Assembly (NCBI RefSeq): GCF_019599545.1
Contig: NZ_JAIEZV010000004.1
Span: 372,001 to 436,000, forward strand
Direction of reading: 5' to 3'
DNA from: Halobacillus sp. Nhm2S1
GTDB lineage: Bacteria > Bacillota > Bacilli > Bacillales > Halobacillaceae
Length of the DNA stretch: 64,000 nt
A program made the translations under genes and the position numbers. This document shows positions 17,556-25,958 of this stretch, piece by piece. The notes under the pieces are model-generated. The model ran no database searches, had not been told where the DNA came from, and saw only the letters and a list, made by a program, of their open reading frames with translations. The first letter of the stretch is position 1. Each line of letters opens with the position of its first letter.

Positions 17556-18782
17556 TCATTTCACCCGCTTCAATTCTTGAGGGTTTTCTTCTCCTCCCCC
17601 ATCTTCTTGCTCCTCTTCCTCTTCTGCTTTCTTTATCTGTTCATATCGTTGCCGCTGACGATAGCCATAAGTGGCAGAGAGCACAACTTCTTCTTTTTCG
17701 AGCACAGAACCGAGCGCTCCGATAATTGTAGAAACACTCGTTGCGGTCCAGGCGATATAAAAGTAATTGACGTATCCTACATCACCCGCTAACTGTGACT
17801 TCAACATACCCATGGGAATGAAGGCAATCACCGCAAGGGAGAAGATAAAGAACAGGAGCACATAATACAAACTGACAGAAACCAAAAGTGTCAACACAGT
17901 AGCCCCGTTGTACAGCTTCCGTAAATACGGTGCTCTCTTGTCGTTCGGTTTTTCCCATAGTTTATGAGCAAGGATGATCCACCCGACCATCGCTACGATG
18001 GAAACAACCGAAAGCATAAACATGCGCCATATGCCGTAATTGTTACTCAGATTCCATAATGTCGGGAACACCAGAGCATATGCACCTGTCGTAAAAGCAA
18101 AAACGATCACTTTCAGGAAGGCCGGAAACATAGACCATGGACGATTGGCACGAACCATACCAGTCAACAACCGTAACGCGCCACTGAGCCGAGACTTCAC
18201 CGTGAACCGGACATCAATGTTTGAATCCTCATCGTGAGGGGTTTCTCTCTGAATTGGCGACAGCCATTCAAATCCCCTTTTCCCCATCAGTCTTGTTGAG
18301 CTTTTATTTTTCAATTCTTCATGTTGCTCGTCCTCTTTCGACTGTATCCGCTGTTCTGCCTGCTGGCGCTCCTCTTCAGAACTGCCATAATAGATTTCAT
18401 TCACAAGTTGTAAAATAGACTCCCTGACTCTTTTAATCATAGGCGTTGATCCAAGACCTGGTAGACTAATTAAAGCAACATGTCCACCTTCATACGCTTC
18501 CGCTACAATAGGAAACTTCCCTTTGAATAATGGCAGGTCTGTCAGACATACAGCAAAGTCCCAGTTTTTCTTTTCACTTCTGTCCATTGTCGCTTTCAGA
18601 ACATCCTCTGAGTTTTCCGTAACTCCTGTAAGCGCATCGACGGTATATTCCACTTGCCAGTTATAATTGTCTTCCACATAATAGCTGAGGAGATCTGGCA
18701 GTTCTTTCTCTAAAGCTTCCCCCAATTCTTTGGGGTACCCCGGCGCTGTAATCAATCCCAGCCGCTTCTCTCCTTGTCCCAT
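17556..18782 (-). CDS. Uncharacterised membrane protein with soluble N-terminal domain
   Basis: A 408-residue protein I cannot assign to a named function. Residues 1-135 are predicted soluble and contain LGLITAPGYPKELGEAL at the start and VALISLPGLGSTPMIKRVRES, suggestive of an alpha/beta fold. Residues about 135-165 are a charged linker. From about 205 to 370 there are four or so membrane helices, followed by a very acidic and basic C-terminal tail with EEEEEQEDGGGEE. Homologues in Gram-positive genomes are sometimes labelled 5,10-methylene-tetrahydrofolate dehydrogenase; I see no support for that enzyme here. The start has GGAGGGAAGG 3 nt upstream. It is 108 bp upstream of the BCCT gene, so co-transcription is possible. 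Confidence 0.6.
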   Translation of the reverse strand: MGQGEKRLGLITAPGYPKELGEALEKELPDLLSYYVEDNYNWQVEYTVDALTGVTENSEDVLKATMDRSEKKNWDFAVCLTDLPLFKGKFPIVAEAYEGGHVALISLPGLGSTPMIKRVRESILQLVNEIYYGSSEEERQQAEQRIQSKEDEQHEELKNKSSTRLMGKRGFEWLSPIQRETPHDEDSNIDVRFTVKSRLSGALRLLTGMVRANRPWSMFPAFLKVIVFAFTTGAYALVFPTLWNLSNNYGIWRMFMLSVVSIVAMVGWIILAHKLWEKPNDKRAPYLRKLYNGATVLTLLVSVSLYYVLLFFIFSLAVIAFIPMGMLKSQLAGDVGYVNYFYIAWTATSVSTIIGALGSVLEKEEVVLSATYGYRQRQRYEQIKKAEEEEEQEDGGGEENPQELKRVK

Positions 18783-18865
18783 AACCTTCCCTCCAACTCT
18801 CTACAAAACTATTTTTTAAAAATATATAACCGTAATATAAGATTTTAAACGGAAAAAAATAACAC

Positions 18866-18910
18866 AAAAAAGACTACTGCCCTGGCGAAGTCGGGCTGTA
18901 GTCCTTTTTT
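18866..18910 (-). terminator. Terminator after the first VOC gene
   Basis: GACTACTGCCC and GGGCTGTAGTC pair across a 10-nt loop, flanked by A- and T-runs. It serves the VOC gene ending at 18981. Confidence 0.75.
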
Positions 18911-18980
18911 ATTGTGTATTTATCTGTCAGGAAGCAAACTCCTCCACTAGCATTTTTATATTTTTGAAAGATTGCCTTTC

Positions 18981-19352
18981 CTATTTGTTAAACTCAATGA
19001 TATTTCCATCCGGATCACTAATGTACACTTGATGCCATTCGGTTTTGTTTTCCGGCTTGTTCAGCATTTCGACCCCATGCTGTTTCAGGCGATGAAGGAA
19101 AGCTTCGATATCTTTCACCCTCACTGCAAAATGCCCGTCCCGGGAATCGATTTCTGTCGTTCCTCGGAAGGTTCGCCCTTCCTTATGTACGATAAGATGG
19201 ATCTGCGTAGAACCAACCTGGTACCAGGCACCAGGAAAACCAAAGTCAGGGCGATCCGGACTTTCGTCAAACCCTAATACATTTCCATAAAAATGCTTCG
19301 CTCTTTCAATATCCGTCACTAATAGGGACACGTGGTGAATACCTTCGTACAT
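18981..19352 (-). CDS. VOC/glyoxalase-family protein
   Basis: A 123-residue single-module vicinal-oxygen-chelate protein. Metal-ligand positions are visible: His in MYEGIHHVSLLV, Glu/His around QIHLIVHKEGR, His in RDGHFAVRVKD and Glu in the C-terminal DPDGNIIEFNK. Such proteins act as glyoxalases, fosfomycin- or bleomycin-type resistance proteins or small dioxygenases; the fold alone does not decide. The ATG at 19352 has AAAAGGAG 8 nt upstream and is preferred over the GTG at 19361. It is downstream of the ZIP transporter gene on the same strand, 55 bp away, and could be co-transcribed. Confidence 0.75.
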   Translation of the reverse strand: MYEGIHHVSLLVTDIERAKHFYGNVLGFDESPDRPDFGFPGAWYQVGSTQIHLIVHKEGRTFRGTTEIDSRDGHFAVRVKDIEAFLHRLKQHGVEMLNKPENKTEWHQVYISDPDGNIIEFNK

Positions 19353-19407
19353 CTCTTCCACTCCTTTTTTCCTTTTCTATCAGTGTAATGGAAAAGATGA
19401 CGAGTAG

Positions 19408-20139
19408 CTACCGGAACCATTCCACCACTCCAATCATACTAAGAAGCCCCAAAAGAAAGGAAAATGTAGCGAGCCTCTCATATCCATGACCATGCGTTTC
19501 CGGAATCAATTCTTTATAGACGATGAATAACATCGCTCCAGCAGCAAAGGCCAGACCATACGGAACGAGAAATAAGGCGATATGAACCAAAAAGAAGCCA
19601 AAAACACTAGCTAAGCACTCAATGGCTCCTGTTAAAAAAGCCATCGCCACCCCTAACGATTTGCGCACCCCCTGATTTAATAAAAACAAGGCGACAAGAA
19701 AGCCTTCCGGAGCATTCTGCAACCCCATCGATAAGGCGACAACAAGTCCAAGATTTTCAACTTCACTCGCCAAGCTTGCTCCAACAGACAAACCTTCCGG
19801 AATATTATGCAACGTCATAGCCGCAACAAACATAAGTCCCTGCTGAGGCAGTTTCACATCACTTCGATCATGGTCAAGATCGATATGAGGGATCAAATAT
19901 TCCATTACGTTCAATAACAAGGCACCCACAAGAACTCCAAAACACAGCACATACAAATTGGTTAATTTCAGCGAAGCAGGGATCAACCCATACGTCGAAG
20001 CAGCCACCATAATCCCGGCTGTATAAGCAAGAATGCTATCCATCCGCCTGTGGGAAATGGAACGTATAAATATTACAGGAAGAGCCCCGACACTTGTTGC
20101 AAACGCGGACATGACCATCACCCACAAACTCCACTCCAT
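19408..20139 (-). CDS. ZIP-family divalent metal transporter
   Basis: A 243-residue protein with about eight membrane helices, typical of bacterial ZIP (ZupT-like) importers. The two metal-binding helix motifs are present as LHNIPEGLSVGASLA and LQNAPEGFLVALFL, the paired HNxPEG-type signatures of the binuclear centre. The cytoplasmic loop before them is short, with HIDLDHDRSD as a possible metal-gathering segment. I take the ATG at 20139, which follows GGGGGGA, rather than the GTG at 20178. Zinc, iron or manganese import is possible. No Zur or Fur box was recognised in the upstream 200 bp. Confidence 0.82.
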   Translation of the reverse strand: MEWSLWVMVMSAFATSVGALPVIFIRSISHRRMDSILAYTAGIMVAASTYGLIPASLKLTNLYVLCFGVLVGALLLNVMEYLIPHIDLDHDRSDVKLPQQGLMFVAAMTLHNIPEGLSVGASLASEVENLGLVVALSMGLQNAPEGFLVALFLLNQGVRKSLGVAMAFLTGAIECLASVFGFFLVHIALFLVPYGLAFAAGAMLFIVYKELIPETHGHGYERLATFSFLLGLLSMIGVVEWFR

Positions 20140-20302
20140 AGCATCCCCCCTGTCATGGACAAAGCTGTTCTTTTTCACCCTATGACCAATCCTCCCGAAT
20201 TAGACTCTCCTAAGGTTGATAGGCCGAAATTTTCACACCGTCCATCTCATAGTTTTAGAGAGAAAACACCTATTTTTAAAGCCTATCGTCACTCGTCCAT
20301 TC

Positions 20303-20328
20303 ACCTCCCCTATTAGAGACATATAGTA
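20303..20328 (+). promoter_or_regulatory. Sigma-K-like promoter of the first SPOCS/CsxC-like gene
   Basis: CATATAGTA (20320-20328) fits the mother-cell sigma-K -10 consensus CATANNNTA, with AC at 20303-20304 and a 15-bp spacer. It lies 72 bp before the gene and fits late sporulation expression. Confidence 0.45.
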
Positions 20329-20399
20329 TTAATGAGTCGAAAGGAACTTGTCTGAAAGAAAGATAGACTTTTGACAAAAATATAGAAGGAGTGAACAAT

Positions 20400-21197
20400 A
20401 TGAGGAAAAATACAGGATGCGGAAATGGTTATGGACACGGTAAAAAATGTCCACCTCTAAAGAGCGATGTAGCCAAATCAAAGAGTCTCTTCACTGCATC
20501 AGAAGAGTTTTCTTCGGATGATACAGAAGAAACAATCATTCTTGGTGATGTGTTGATCCAGTCTCTTACTGAGGCGGACTTCGAACTACCATCGTATGCT
20601 AGAGCCATTAAAAACATCGAGAAAAACGTTTCCTTGACGCAGTGTAAAGCGATCCCTGTTGTCGGAAACCCTGGGTACGTGAAATTGTTTGTTGAAGGGG
20701 TTGTACACAAAAACATCCAGTATGTGGAAGATGGGTATGGATATGTTAAAGACTACAGCATCGATATCCCGTTCAAAGCATACGATCAGGTTGAACTTGC
20801 AAACGACGTCCAGTATCCATTCGATTTCCCATACAGCGTGAAAGACAACGTCCTCCAACGCCGTGAACTTGCCAAAGACGGCATGGGCGCCGACCGTTGC
20901 GAATTCGGTTCTTTGACGTTCGAAATCTACAACCAGCCAATCAAATGTAAGCTTCTTGCTTCTGCTGTAAACCAGTGGGACATCGTGCATCATTTTGATA
21001 ACTGGGGCCGTTTCAACAAAGTAACGGAAAAAATGGACATCAACCTTGTCATCAAATTAACCCAGAAACAACAAGACCTCGGATTCCCATCAGTTCCACC
21101 AAATGGCGATAACGGTGGAGGAGAAGAAGCTCAGGCTTCAACCACTCAACAACAAGAAACGGTTTACAGCCGCTTCCGAAAAATCATCGGCCAATAA
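20400..21197 (+). CDS. Spore-surface SPOCS/CsxC-like protein, paralogue 1
   Basis: A 265-residue protein with an N-terminal Gly/Cys/His-rich segment (GCGNGYGHGKKC). Its central module has the pattern IKNIEKNVSLTQCKAIPV then VEGVVHKNIQYV, shared with the three genes that follow. This pattern resembles the SPOCS (DUF3794, SipL) and CsxC-type exosporium families of spore formers. The C-terminus ends in a Gln/Thr-rich stretch. The true start is the ATG at 20400, 8 nt after AGAAGGAG; an in-frame GTG lies at 20391. A sigma-K-like promoter precedes it. It is convergent with paralogue 2. A structural role in the outer spore layers is inference from family and context. Confidence 0.65.
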   Translation: MRKNTGCGNGYGHGKKCPPLKSDVAKSKSLFTASEEFSSDDTEETIILGDVLIQSLTEADFELPSYARAIKNIEKNVSLTQCKAIPVVGNPGYVKLFVEGVVHKNIQYVEDGYGYVKDYSIDIPFKAYDQVELANDVQYPFDFPYSVKDNVLQRRELAKDGMGADRCEFGSLTFEIYNQPIKCKLLASAVNQWDIVHHFDNWGRFNKVTEKMDINLVIKLTQKQQDLGFPSVPPNGDNGGGEEAQASTTQQQETVYSRFRKIIGQ

Positions 21198-21200
21198 CAA

Positions 21201-21233
21201 ATAAGAGATGCTCCTAAATGGGGCATCTCTTAT
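21201..21233. terminator. Bidirectional terminator in the spore cluster
   Basis: ATAAGAGATGC (21201-21211) and GCATCTCTTAT (21223-21233) pair perfectly, between the convergent paralogues 1 and 2. Confidence 0.8.
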
Positions 21234-21242
21234 TTAATAGTA

Positions 21243-22649
21243 TTATATACGTACATATTGTTTCTGATAAAGATCATAGAGGATTTGAGCAGAACCTTCA
21301 ATATGGAGTTTCCCATCCGTGACAGAGGCATCGCTATAACTGATAAACTGTACACTCTGAGCTTCTACTTCTACCGGATCAGCAAAGGTTTGAACAAACT
21401 CATAATGGACGTTCCCTGTCCCGGCACACTCAAACGTATATTCCTTTCGATCTGCATAAGGGATCTGCGGCTTGATCTTCCAATCTACACATTCTGTCTT
21501 CTCCCAAGGTATTGTCTGTTTAAGTTGCTGCAATGATTCTCCATTGTCATAAATGACCTTCACCATGAGTACACCGCTAAGAAAAACATAAGAAGATGGC
21601 AGAACAACCGTTTCATTTTGAGAGTGAATAGATAAATGTATTTCTATGACTTCACAGAGATCATCAGGAATATCCAACGTTTCCATAAGGTTCACTTCAA
21701 CGATCTTCGTAGACAATAAGACGGGCACTTTCACGGTCATGTTCCATAAGGGGCTCGACAATTCTTCCACTTCTTCACAAAGGCTTTCCAAAGAAGAGGA
21801 ACTTTCCATCACTTCCTGCTCGTGCTCACATAGAGATTCTTCTCCCCATTCCAGCGGCGTATAAGATGGGCTTTCATCCAGAGCAGGGAGAATCAGAGAA
21901 GATTCTTCCTCCTCGAAAGACCATTCGATTTTTTCTGACCACGAACTGGATTCATCCAGCATGGAGAACACCTCATGACGTAAGTTGTCAGATGTGTGTT
22001 CATTCCCTGGCTTTTCAATTGACATGTCTTCCTTTGGATAACCGAAGTCTTCGTCTTCCAAAATGATATTTTTCTGAGCATGGTAATGATCCTTAAATTC
22101 CTGCCGATGGTCCGAGGACTCTTCCATGGAAGACACGATATCCGTCAAGATGGAGTAGTCTTGGCGATCATTTTCTATCATCTCTTGTGGATCGTTCATA
22201 GAGCTCCAGTCTGGACTAGGACCCTCTTTTAGTAATGCTAGTATTTCCGGAAGAAACGGGTTGTTTTTCTTCCTTTCCCTATCGGACTTCATGGAAGAAT
22301 GGTCTAAGGATTCATCAAAGAAATCATTCTCGTTACCCGTACCTTCGACTATGGACTTCTGATCCTCCCGGAACGAGGACATCCGTTTTCTGTTCTCCGC
22401 TAACACATGTTTTTCCGTGTCTTCATCCAAAATTTTGGAAGGTGGGGAAATGACGGGTCTAGGCATTTCTCCACCTGAGTTGTAAGGAGAATAGATGTTA
22501 TGGTGATCAATTGAAGTTGAGAGATCTTCCTCGAATTGAAAATGACGGGGAGGAATATCTTTTCCACTCTCTTCCTTTGTTTTCAATGGTTTAGGATGGG
22601 ATCGTTTCGTCCAACGTGTTTGATTGAACTTAATTTCATCTCTCTTCAT
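21243..22649 (-). CDS. Large acidic SPOCS-like spore protein, paralogue 2
   Basis: A 468-residue protein in two parts. Residues 1-300 are highly charged and low in complexity, rich in Glu, Ser and Asp (for example KEESGKDIPPRHFQFEED, CEHEQEVMESSSSLESLCEE) and probably disordered. Residues about 305-468 resemble the SPOCS-like module: KVPVLLSTKIVEVNL, then hydrophobic strands and a final KLHIEGSAQILYDLYQK. This layout recalls SafA, CotE-bound or SipL-like morphogenetic proteins only in general terms. The ribosome site is weak (GAGTGAG next to the ATG), so translation may depend on the upstream paralogue 3, 65 bp away. I cannot name it further. Confidence 0.55.
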   Translation of the reverse strand: MKRDEIKFNQTRWTKRSHPKPLKTKEESGKDIPPRHFQFEEDLSTSIDHHNIYSPYNSGGEMPRPVISPPSKILDEDTEKHVLAENRKRMSSFREDQKSIVEGTGNENDFFDESLDHSSMKSDRERKKNNPFLPEILALLKEGPSPDWSSMNDPQEMIENDRQDYSILTDIVSSMEESSDHRQEFKDHYHAQKNIILEDEDFGYPKEDMSIEKPGNEHTSDNLRHEVFSMLDESSSWSEKIEWSFEEEESSLILPALDESPSYTPLEWGEESLCEHEQEVMESSSSLESLCEEVEELSSPLWNMTVKVPVLLSTKIVEVNLMETLDIPDDLCEVIEIHLSIHSQNETVVLPSSYVFLSGVLMVKVIYDNGESLQQLKQTIPWEKTECVDWKIKPQIPYADRKEYTFECAGTGNVHYEFVQTFADPVEVEAQSVQFISYSDASVTDGKLHIEGSAQILYDLYQKQYVRI

Positions 22650-22714
22650 CTCACTCAGAAAGGTGCTTGCCCTTCAGCATCCTTTCTCCCCTCCTTTCTT
22701 TTCATATCCTTCAC

Positions 22715-23449
22715 TCAGCAGTCATCATTGGAAGCTGAAGCTACGCGGATTTGCTGGTCCTGAAGAACTTTCAAGTAAATATCAAGCACCATTTTTTCTT
22801 CAACTTGAGTGAAGTACCCTTCATTGAATGGTGAAGAACCCGGAAGTGGTTGACGATCGATGGCCTCATCCCATTCAATGATCTTACTGGAAAGAAGTTC
22901 ACAATAAGGAAGCTCATTATAATACTGGCTGCTCTCCTGGTGGTATTGAGAAAGATCACTGCTCAACAATTCATCCTTTTCAGGGAATCCAGAAGGTAAG
23001 GGTTGTGATACGGCAAAGTCAAATTCTTCACGCTTATTATTTTTCGGCATGACCGGCATAGATAAGAAGTCTTTGATTTCAATGACCGTATCAAATGGAA
23101 TATCCACGGTGAACGAATGGAGATCTGAAGCGACCGTCGTATCCGTGCTCATTTCAATTTCGTTCGATGGACTTGCATATTGGATATTTTTACGGACGAA
23201 TCCTTTAATGAAAAGTTTTTTTGTCGGGAGGAGCAAACGGCATTGTGTCAAAGCTACTCTTTTCTTAATGTCTTTGATTTCAAGAACAGGTTCTGGAAAA
23301 GTGATGGTTTCATTTATGTTCAGCTGGACATTGAGTTCGGCGAGAACGACCGGCACCTTTGTGACGATTTTCCCAATGCTCACGTGAGGCTTGCATGGCT
23401 TACAATACCCTTTTTCACACTCATAAGAATCGTTATGTTTATCAGACAT
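22715..23449 (-). CDS. Spore-surface SPOCS/CsxC-like protein, paralogue 3
   Basis: A 244-residue protein whose N-terminus has a cysteine motif (YECEKGYCKPCKP). It carries the module VTKVPVVLAELNVQLNINE then IKDIKKRVALTQCRLLLP and LFIKGFVRKNIQYASP, near-identical to paralogue 4. A further shared segment is LLSSDLSQYHQESSQYYNELPYCELLSSKIIEWDEA. The ATG at 23449 follows AGGAGG with 7-nt spacing; the frame opens further upstream at 23539. A sigma-K-like promoter lies just upstream (23479-23505). By family it is probably an exosporium or coat component. Confidence 0.68.
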   Translation of the reverse strand: MSDKHNDSYECEKGYCKPCKPHVSIGKIVTKVPVVLAELNVQLNINETITFPEPVLEIKDIKKRVALTQCRLLLPTKKLFIKGFVRKNIQYASPSNEIEMSTDTTVASDLHSFTVDIPFDTVIEIKDFLSMPVMPKNNKREEFDFAVSQPLPSGFPEKDELLSSDLSQYHQESSQYYNELPYCELLSSKIIEWDEAIDRQPLPGSSPFNEGYFTQVEEKMVLDIYLKVLQDQQIRVASASNDDC

Positions 23450-23478
23450 TCGATGGCCTCCTAAACGAAAGATATCCC

Positions 23479-23505
23479 CATGGTATGTAGAAGAAACGAC
23501 AATGT
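23479..23505 (-). promoter_or_regulatory. Sigma-K-like promoter of paralogue 3
   Basis: On the minus strand AC (23505-23504), a 16-bp spacer, then CATACCATG (23487-23479), one base from the CATANNNTA consensus. Confidence 0.45.
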
Positions 23506-23591
23506 CTGGGCTCTTATCTCGATTTTGAGATACGTTCAAGCCAACAAGCTTATGGAGGATGAACCATCAGACGCCTCTGGAATAAAATAAG

Positions 23592-23622
23592 AAAACACGA
23601 TCCTTTTATGGGACCGTGTTTT
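23592..23622 (-). terminator. Terminator after paralogue 4
   Basis: AAAACACGATCC and GGGACCGTGTTTT form a stem with a short loop, downstream of the stop at 23636. Confidence 0.7.
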
Positions 23623-23635
23623 AATGTTCAGTAGA

Positions 23636-24424
23636 TTATCCGTTTCCGTTTCCATTTCCGTTTCTATCTAGTTCGACTTGTTGCTTTTGCAAAACTTTCA
23701 CGCGGAATCTGACCATCATCTTCTCAACGATGTGGTGGAAGTAGCCTTCGTCAACCGGGCTGTACGCTTCGCGGTCTGTCGCTTCATCCCACTCGATGAT
23801 ATCACTCGCGATCAACTCACAGTAAGGGAGTTCGTTGTACGCTTGTGTGCTTTCTTGGTGGAACTGAGACAGGTCACTGGATAGAAGTTGATCTTTTTCA
23901 GGGAATCCTTTACCCAGGTCCTGAGCACGGAAGAAGTCAAATTCTCTTCTTGTGTTCGCTACAGGAAGTTGGACCATACCTGAAAGGTCTACCGTTGTCA
24001 TGCAGTCAAAGTGAATCTTCGTTGTCAATGATTTAATATCAGAAGATACACAATCACCTTTCACTCCGTAACATGGAGTGGCATATTGGATGTTCTTGCG
24101 TACATAACCTTTGATGAACAACGGGAACTCTCCATCAGTGAACAAATCGTCGCTACCTGTTGAAGTACGAGTCATCAGACGACACTGAGTGATAACCACT
24201 CTTTTCTTGATGTCTTTAATTTCTAGTACAGGATGTGGGAATTTGATATTCGCTACAAGGTGAGTTGTAACATCATAAGCACCCAACTCCACAGGAACTT
24301 TGATTGTAAGTTCATCTGAAGGGTTCACTGGAGTATCCACTGGACCTCCGTTTGTGCAATTGTCAACTGAGGCTGACGCATTAAGGTTTACACATTGATC
24401 GTGACAATTATCTTTTTTCATCAC
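23636..24424 (-). CDS. Spore-surface SPOCS/CsxC-like protein, paralogue 4
   Basis: A 262-residue protein with the module LTIKVPVELGAYDVTTHL, then IKDIKKRVVITQCRLM, FIKGYVRKNIQYATP and LLSSDLSQFHQESTQAYNEL. It is clearly a paralogue of the preceding gene. The C-terminus is a short GN repeat (RNGNGNGNG), encoded by a repeated GTTTCC-type tract that could vary by slippage. AAAGGAGG precedes the double ATG. A CATAGAATA element on the minus strand (24462-24454) fits a sigma-K -10 box, but I find no -35 at the right distance. Role in spore outer layers is inference. Confidence 0.68.
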   Translation of the reverse strand: MMKKDNCHDQCVNLNASASVDNCTNGGPVDTPVNPSDELTIKVPVELGAYDVTTHLVANIKFPHPVLEIKDIKKRVVITQCRLMTRTSTGSDDLFTDGEFPLFIKGYVRKNIQYATPCYGVKGDCVSSDIKSLTTKIHFDCMTTVDLSGMVQLPVANTRREFDFFRAQDLGKGFPEKDQLLSSDLSQFHQESTQAYNELPYCELIASDIIEWDEATDREAYSPVDEGYFHHIVEKMMVRFRVKVLQKQQVELDRNGNGNGNG

Positions 24425-24600
24425 TATTTTCCTCCTTTATATTAACCTCACTGTATTCTATGCAATCTACTCTATTAAGCATGGTCATTTGAAGGAGTAT
24501 AAACGTGGAACTTTTAAACAAGTCCTCCAATTTAATAGATAAAGTCTTTATCTACTTTCCTTAGAAGTTTCTTATGCTGTATTTCTATATTCTCTCATTG

Positions 24601-24667
24601 GCACATGGCTTCCACACTCTTTGGCGCGGTTCCCACTCCCTTTGGCGCGATTCGCTCTCCTTCTCGG
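24601..24667. repeat. Three degenerate copies of a 21-bp repeat upstream of the ParM-like gene
   Basis: Units start with GCACATGG, GCGCGGTT and GCGCGATT and share ACTCTTTG, ACTCCCTTTG and CTCTCC-type centres. They match the unit of the larger array at 40498-40703. The position, 90 bp before the actin-like gene, is where plasmid parC centromere repeats usually lie. Confidence 0.7.
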
Positions 24668-24756
24668 TCTGAATTTTGCAAAGTTCGAGTCAGGAAATTG
24701 GGTATTCGCACAGGGACGGCCTCTACTACATAGGTTGTAGAACGAGGAGGTAGAAA

Positions 24757-25947
24757 ATGAACAGAAATAATTTTCTTGCCGTAGATGTCGGAAACAGCTG
24801 GTACAAAGCTTTGGTATCTAATCAAGGGGAAACGTTTGATTATCAGATGCCGAACGCAATCGCCTTGTTTGATGAGGAGTTTTACGAAAAGCCTTATGAT
24901 GAAGAAGATGTGGATCTTGAAGAGAATTTGATCGTTGAAATCAAAAGTCCTGCGATTCAAGATCGGCGGGAGATCTTTTATATTGGTAAGTCAGCGATGC
25001 AGCAGAAAAACGTCAGCTTAACTTCATTCAATAATCAAAAAGTCGACGAGGAACGCACGTACATCTTACTTTTTGCAACCGCTGCGTATCATGCTCTACT
25101 GACCAACCCTGCTGAAGAAGATCTCAAATTTACGGTTGATCAGCTGGCAGTATCGTTACCAACGACGCAGTACAAGGAAAAGAAAGCAATCTTTAAACAG
25201 CGTTTAATTGGAAATCATACGGTCATTTTTCATAAAGTTCCGGGTATCCGAGAACCAAAGGAAGTCGCAGTCAAAATACAGATTGATGATGTTATTGTAG
25301 GTGCGGAAGGCGCTCTTGCCTACTTAGCTTTGACGCGAGATCAGGAGACGCTTATGATCTCGGACGACTCACTCGTGAAGGATTCATCCAAAGGTATTCT
25401 TATCGGTGACCTCGGTGGAGATTCGGTGGACTTTGTAGGGATCAAAAAAAATAAACCGGTGGCATCTGTCGAAGGTGAGCCGTTCGGCATCAACCAATTC
25501 CTCGACCATATCATACAGAAAGTAAGTAAAAATGAAATGTACAGCTTCAATTCTCGTTCGGAGCTTGAAGAAAAACTTGTTGCCGGACAGTCCGAATGGT
25601 ATGTTGAACCATTCGCAGGAGTACGGAAAGATATTAGTAAATACATCACCCCACAGCTGCGTTTAATGGCCATCAAGTATCTCGAACATTTTGACCGAGT
25701 GAGAAGCCGTTCCAATGAAATCAAGGGTGCATCCCGTTATATTGCGGTCGGTGGAGCCGCTGAAATCGCCGAAAAACAAATCAAAGAAGCAGCCGTGAAA
25801 TGGAATGAGCGCGGCCGTCCAATCGATTTACTTTTCCCTGAAAATATGTCGCAACTGAACGTCCAGGGATTAATGATTCTCGCTAAGATGCAGTGGATCA
25901 GCAAGAACAAAGAGTATGCGGACGATTACGCTTATACCAAAAGTTAG
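24757..25947 (+). CDS. ParM/StbA-like actin-family ATPase
   Basis: A 396-residue member of the ParM/StbA actin-like family, which form filaments that push plasmids apart in an ATP-dependent way. Actin-fold ATP-site signatures are visible: DVGNSWYKALVSN (phosphate 1, residues 7-19), IGDLGGDSVDFVGI (phosphate 2, about 212-225) and YIAVGGAAEIAEKQ (adenosine motif, near 325). A GAGGAGG site lies before the ATG. The small downstream gene begins 11 bp after the stop and could encode its adaptor. The surrounding genes look chromosomal and spore-related, so this is either a captured plasmid locus or a chromosomal cytoskeletal element. Confidence 0.8.
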   Translation: MNRNNFLAVDVGNSWYKALVSNQGETFDYQMPNAIALFDEEFYEKPYDEEDVDLEENLIVEIKSPAIQDRREIFYIGKSAMQQKNVSLTSFNNQKVDEERTYILLFATAAYHALLTNPAEEDLKFTVDQLAVSLPTTQYKEKKAIFKQRLIGNHTVIFHKVPGIREPKEVAVKIQIDDVIVGAEGALAYLALTRDQETLMISDDSLVKDSSKGILIGDLGGDSVDFVGIKKNKPVASVEGEPFGINQFLDHIIQKVSKNEMYSFNSRSELEEKLVAGQSEWYVEPFAGVRKDISKYITPQLRLMAIKYLEHFDRVRSRSNEIKGASRYIAVGGAAEIAEKQIKEAAVKWNERGRPIDLLFPENMSQLNVQGLMILAKMQWISKNKEYADDYAYTKS

Positions 25948-25958
25948 AGGGTGAAGGA

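Noticed and set aside
18866-18910. Small RNA or riboswitch
   Set aside because: A simple stem with T-run directly after the VOC gene is fully explained as a terminator.
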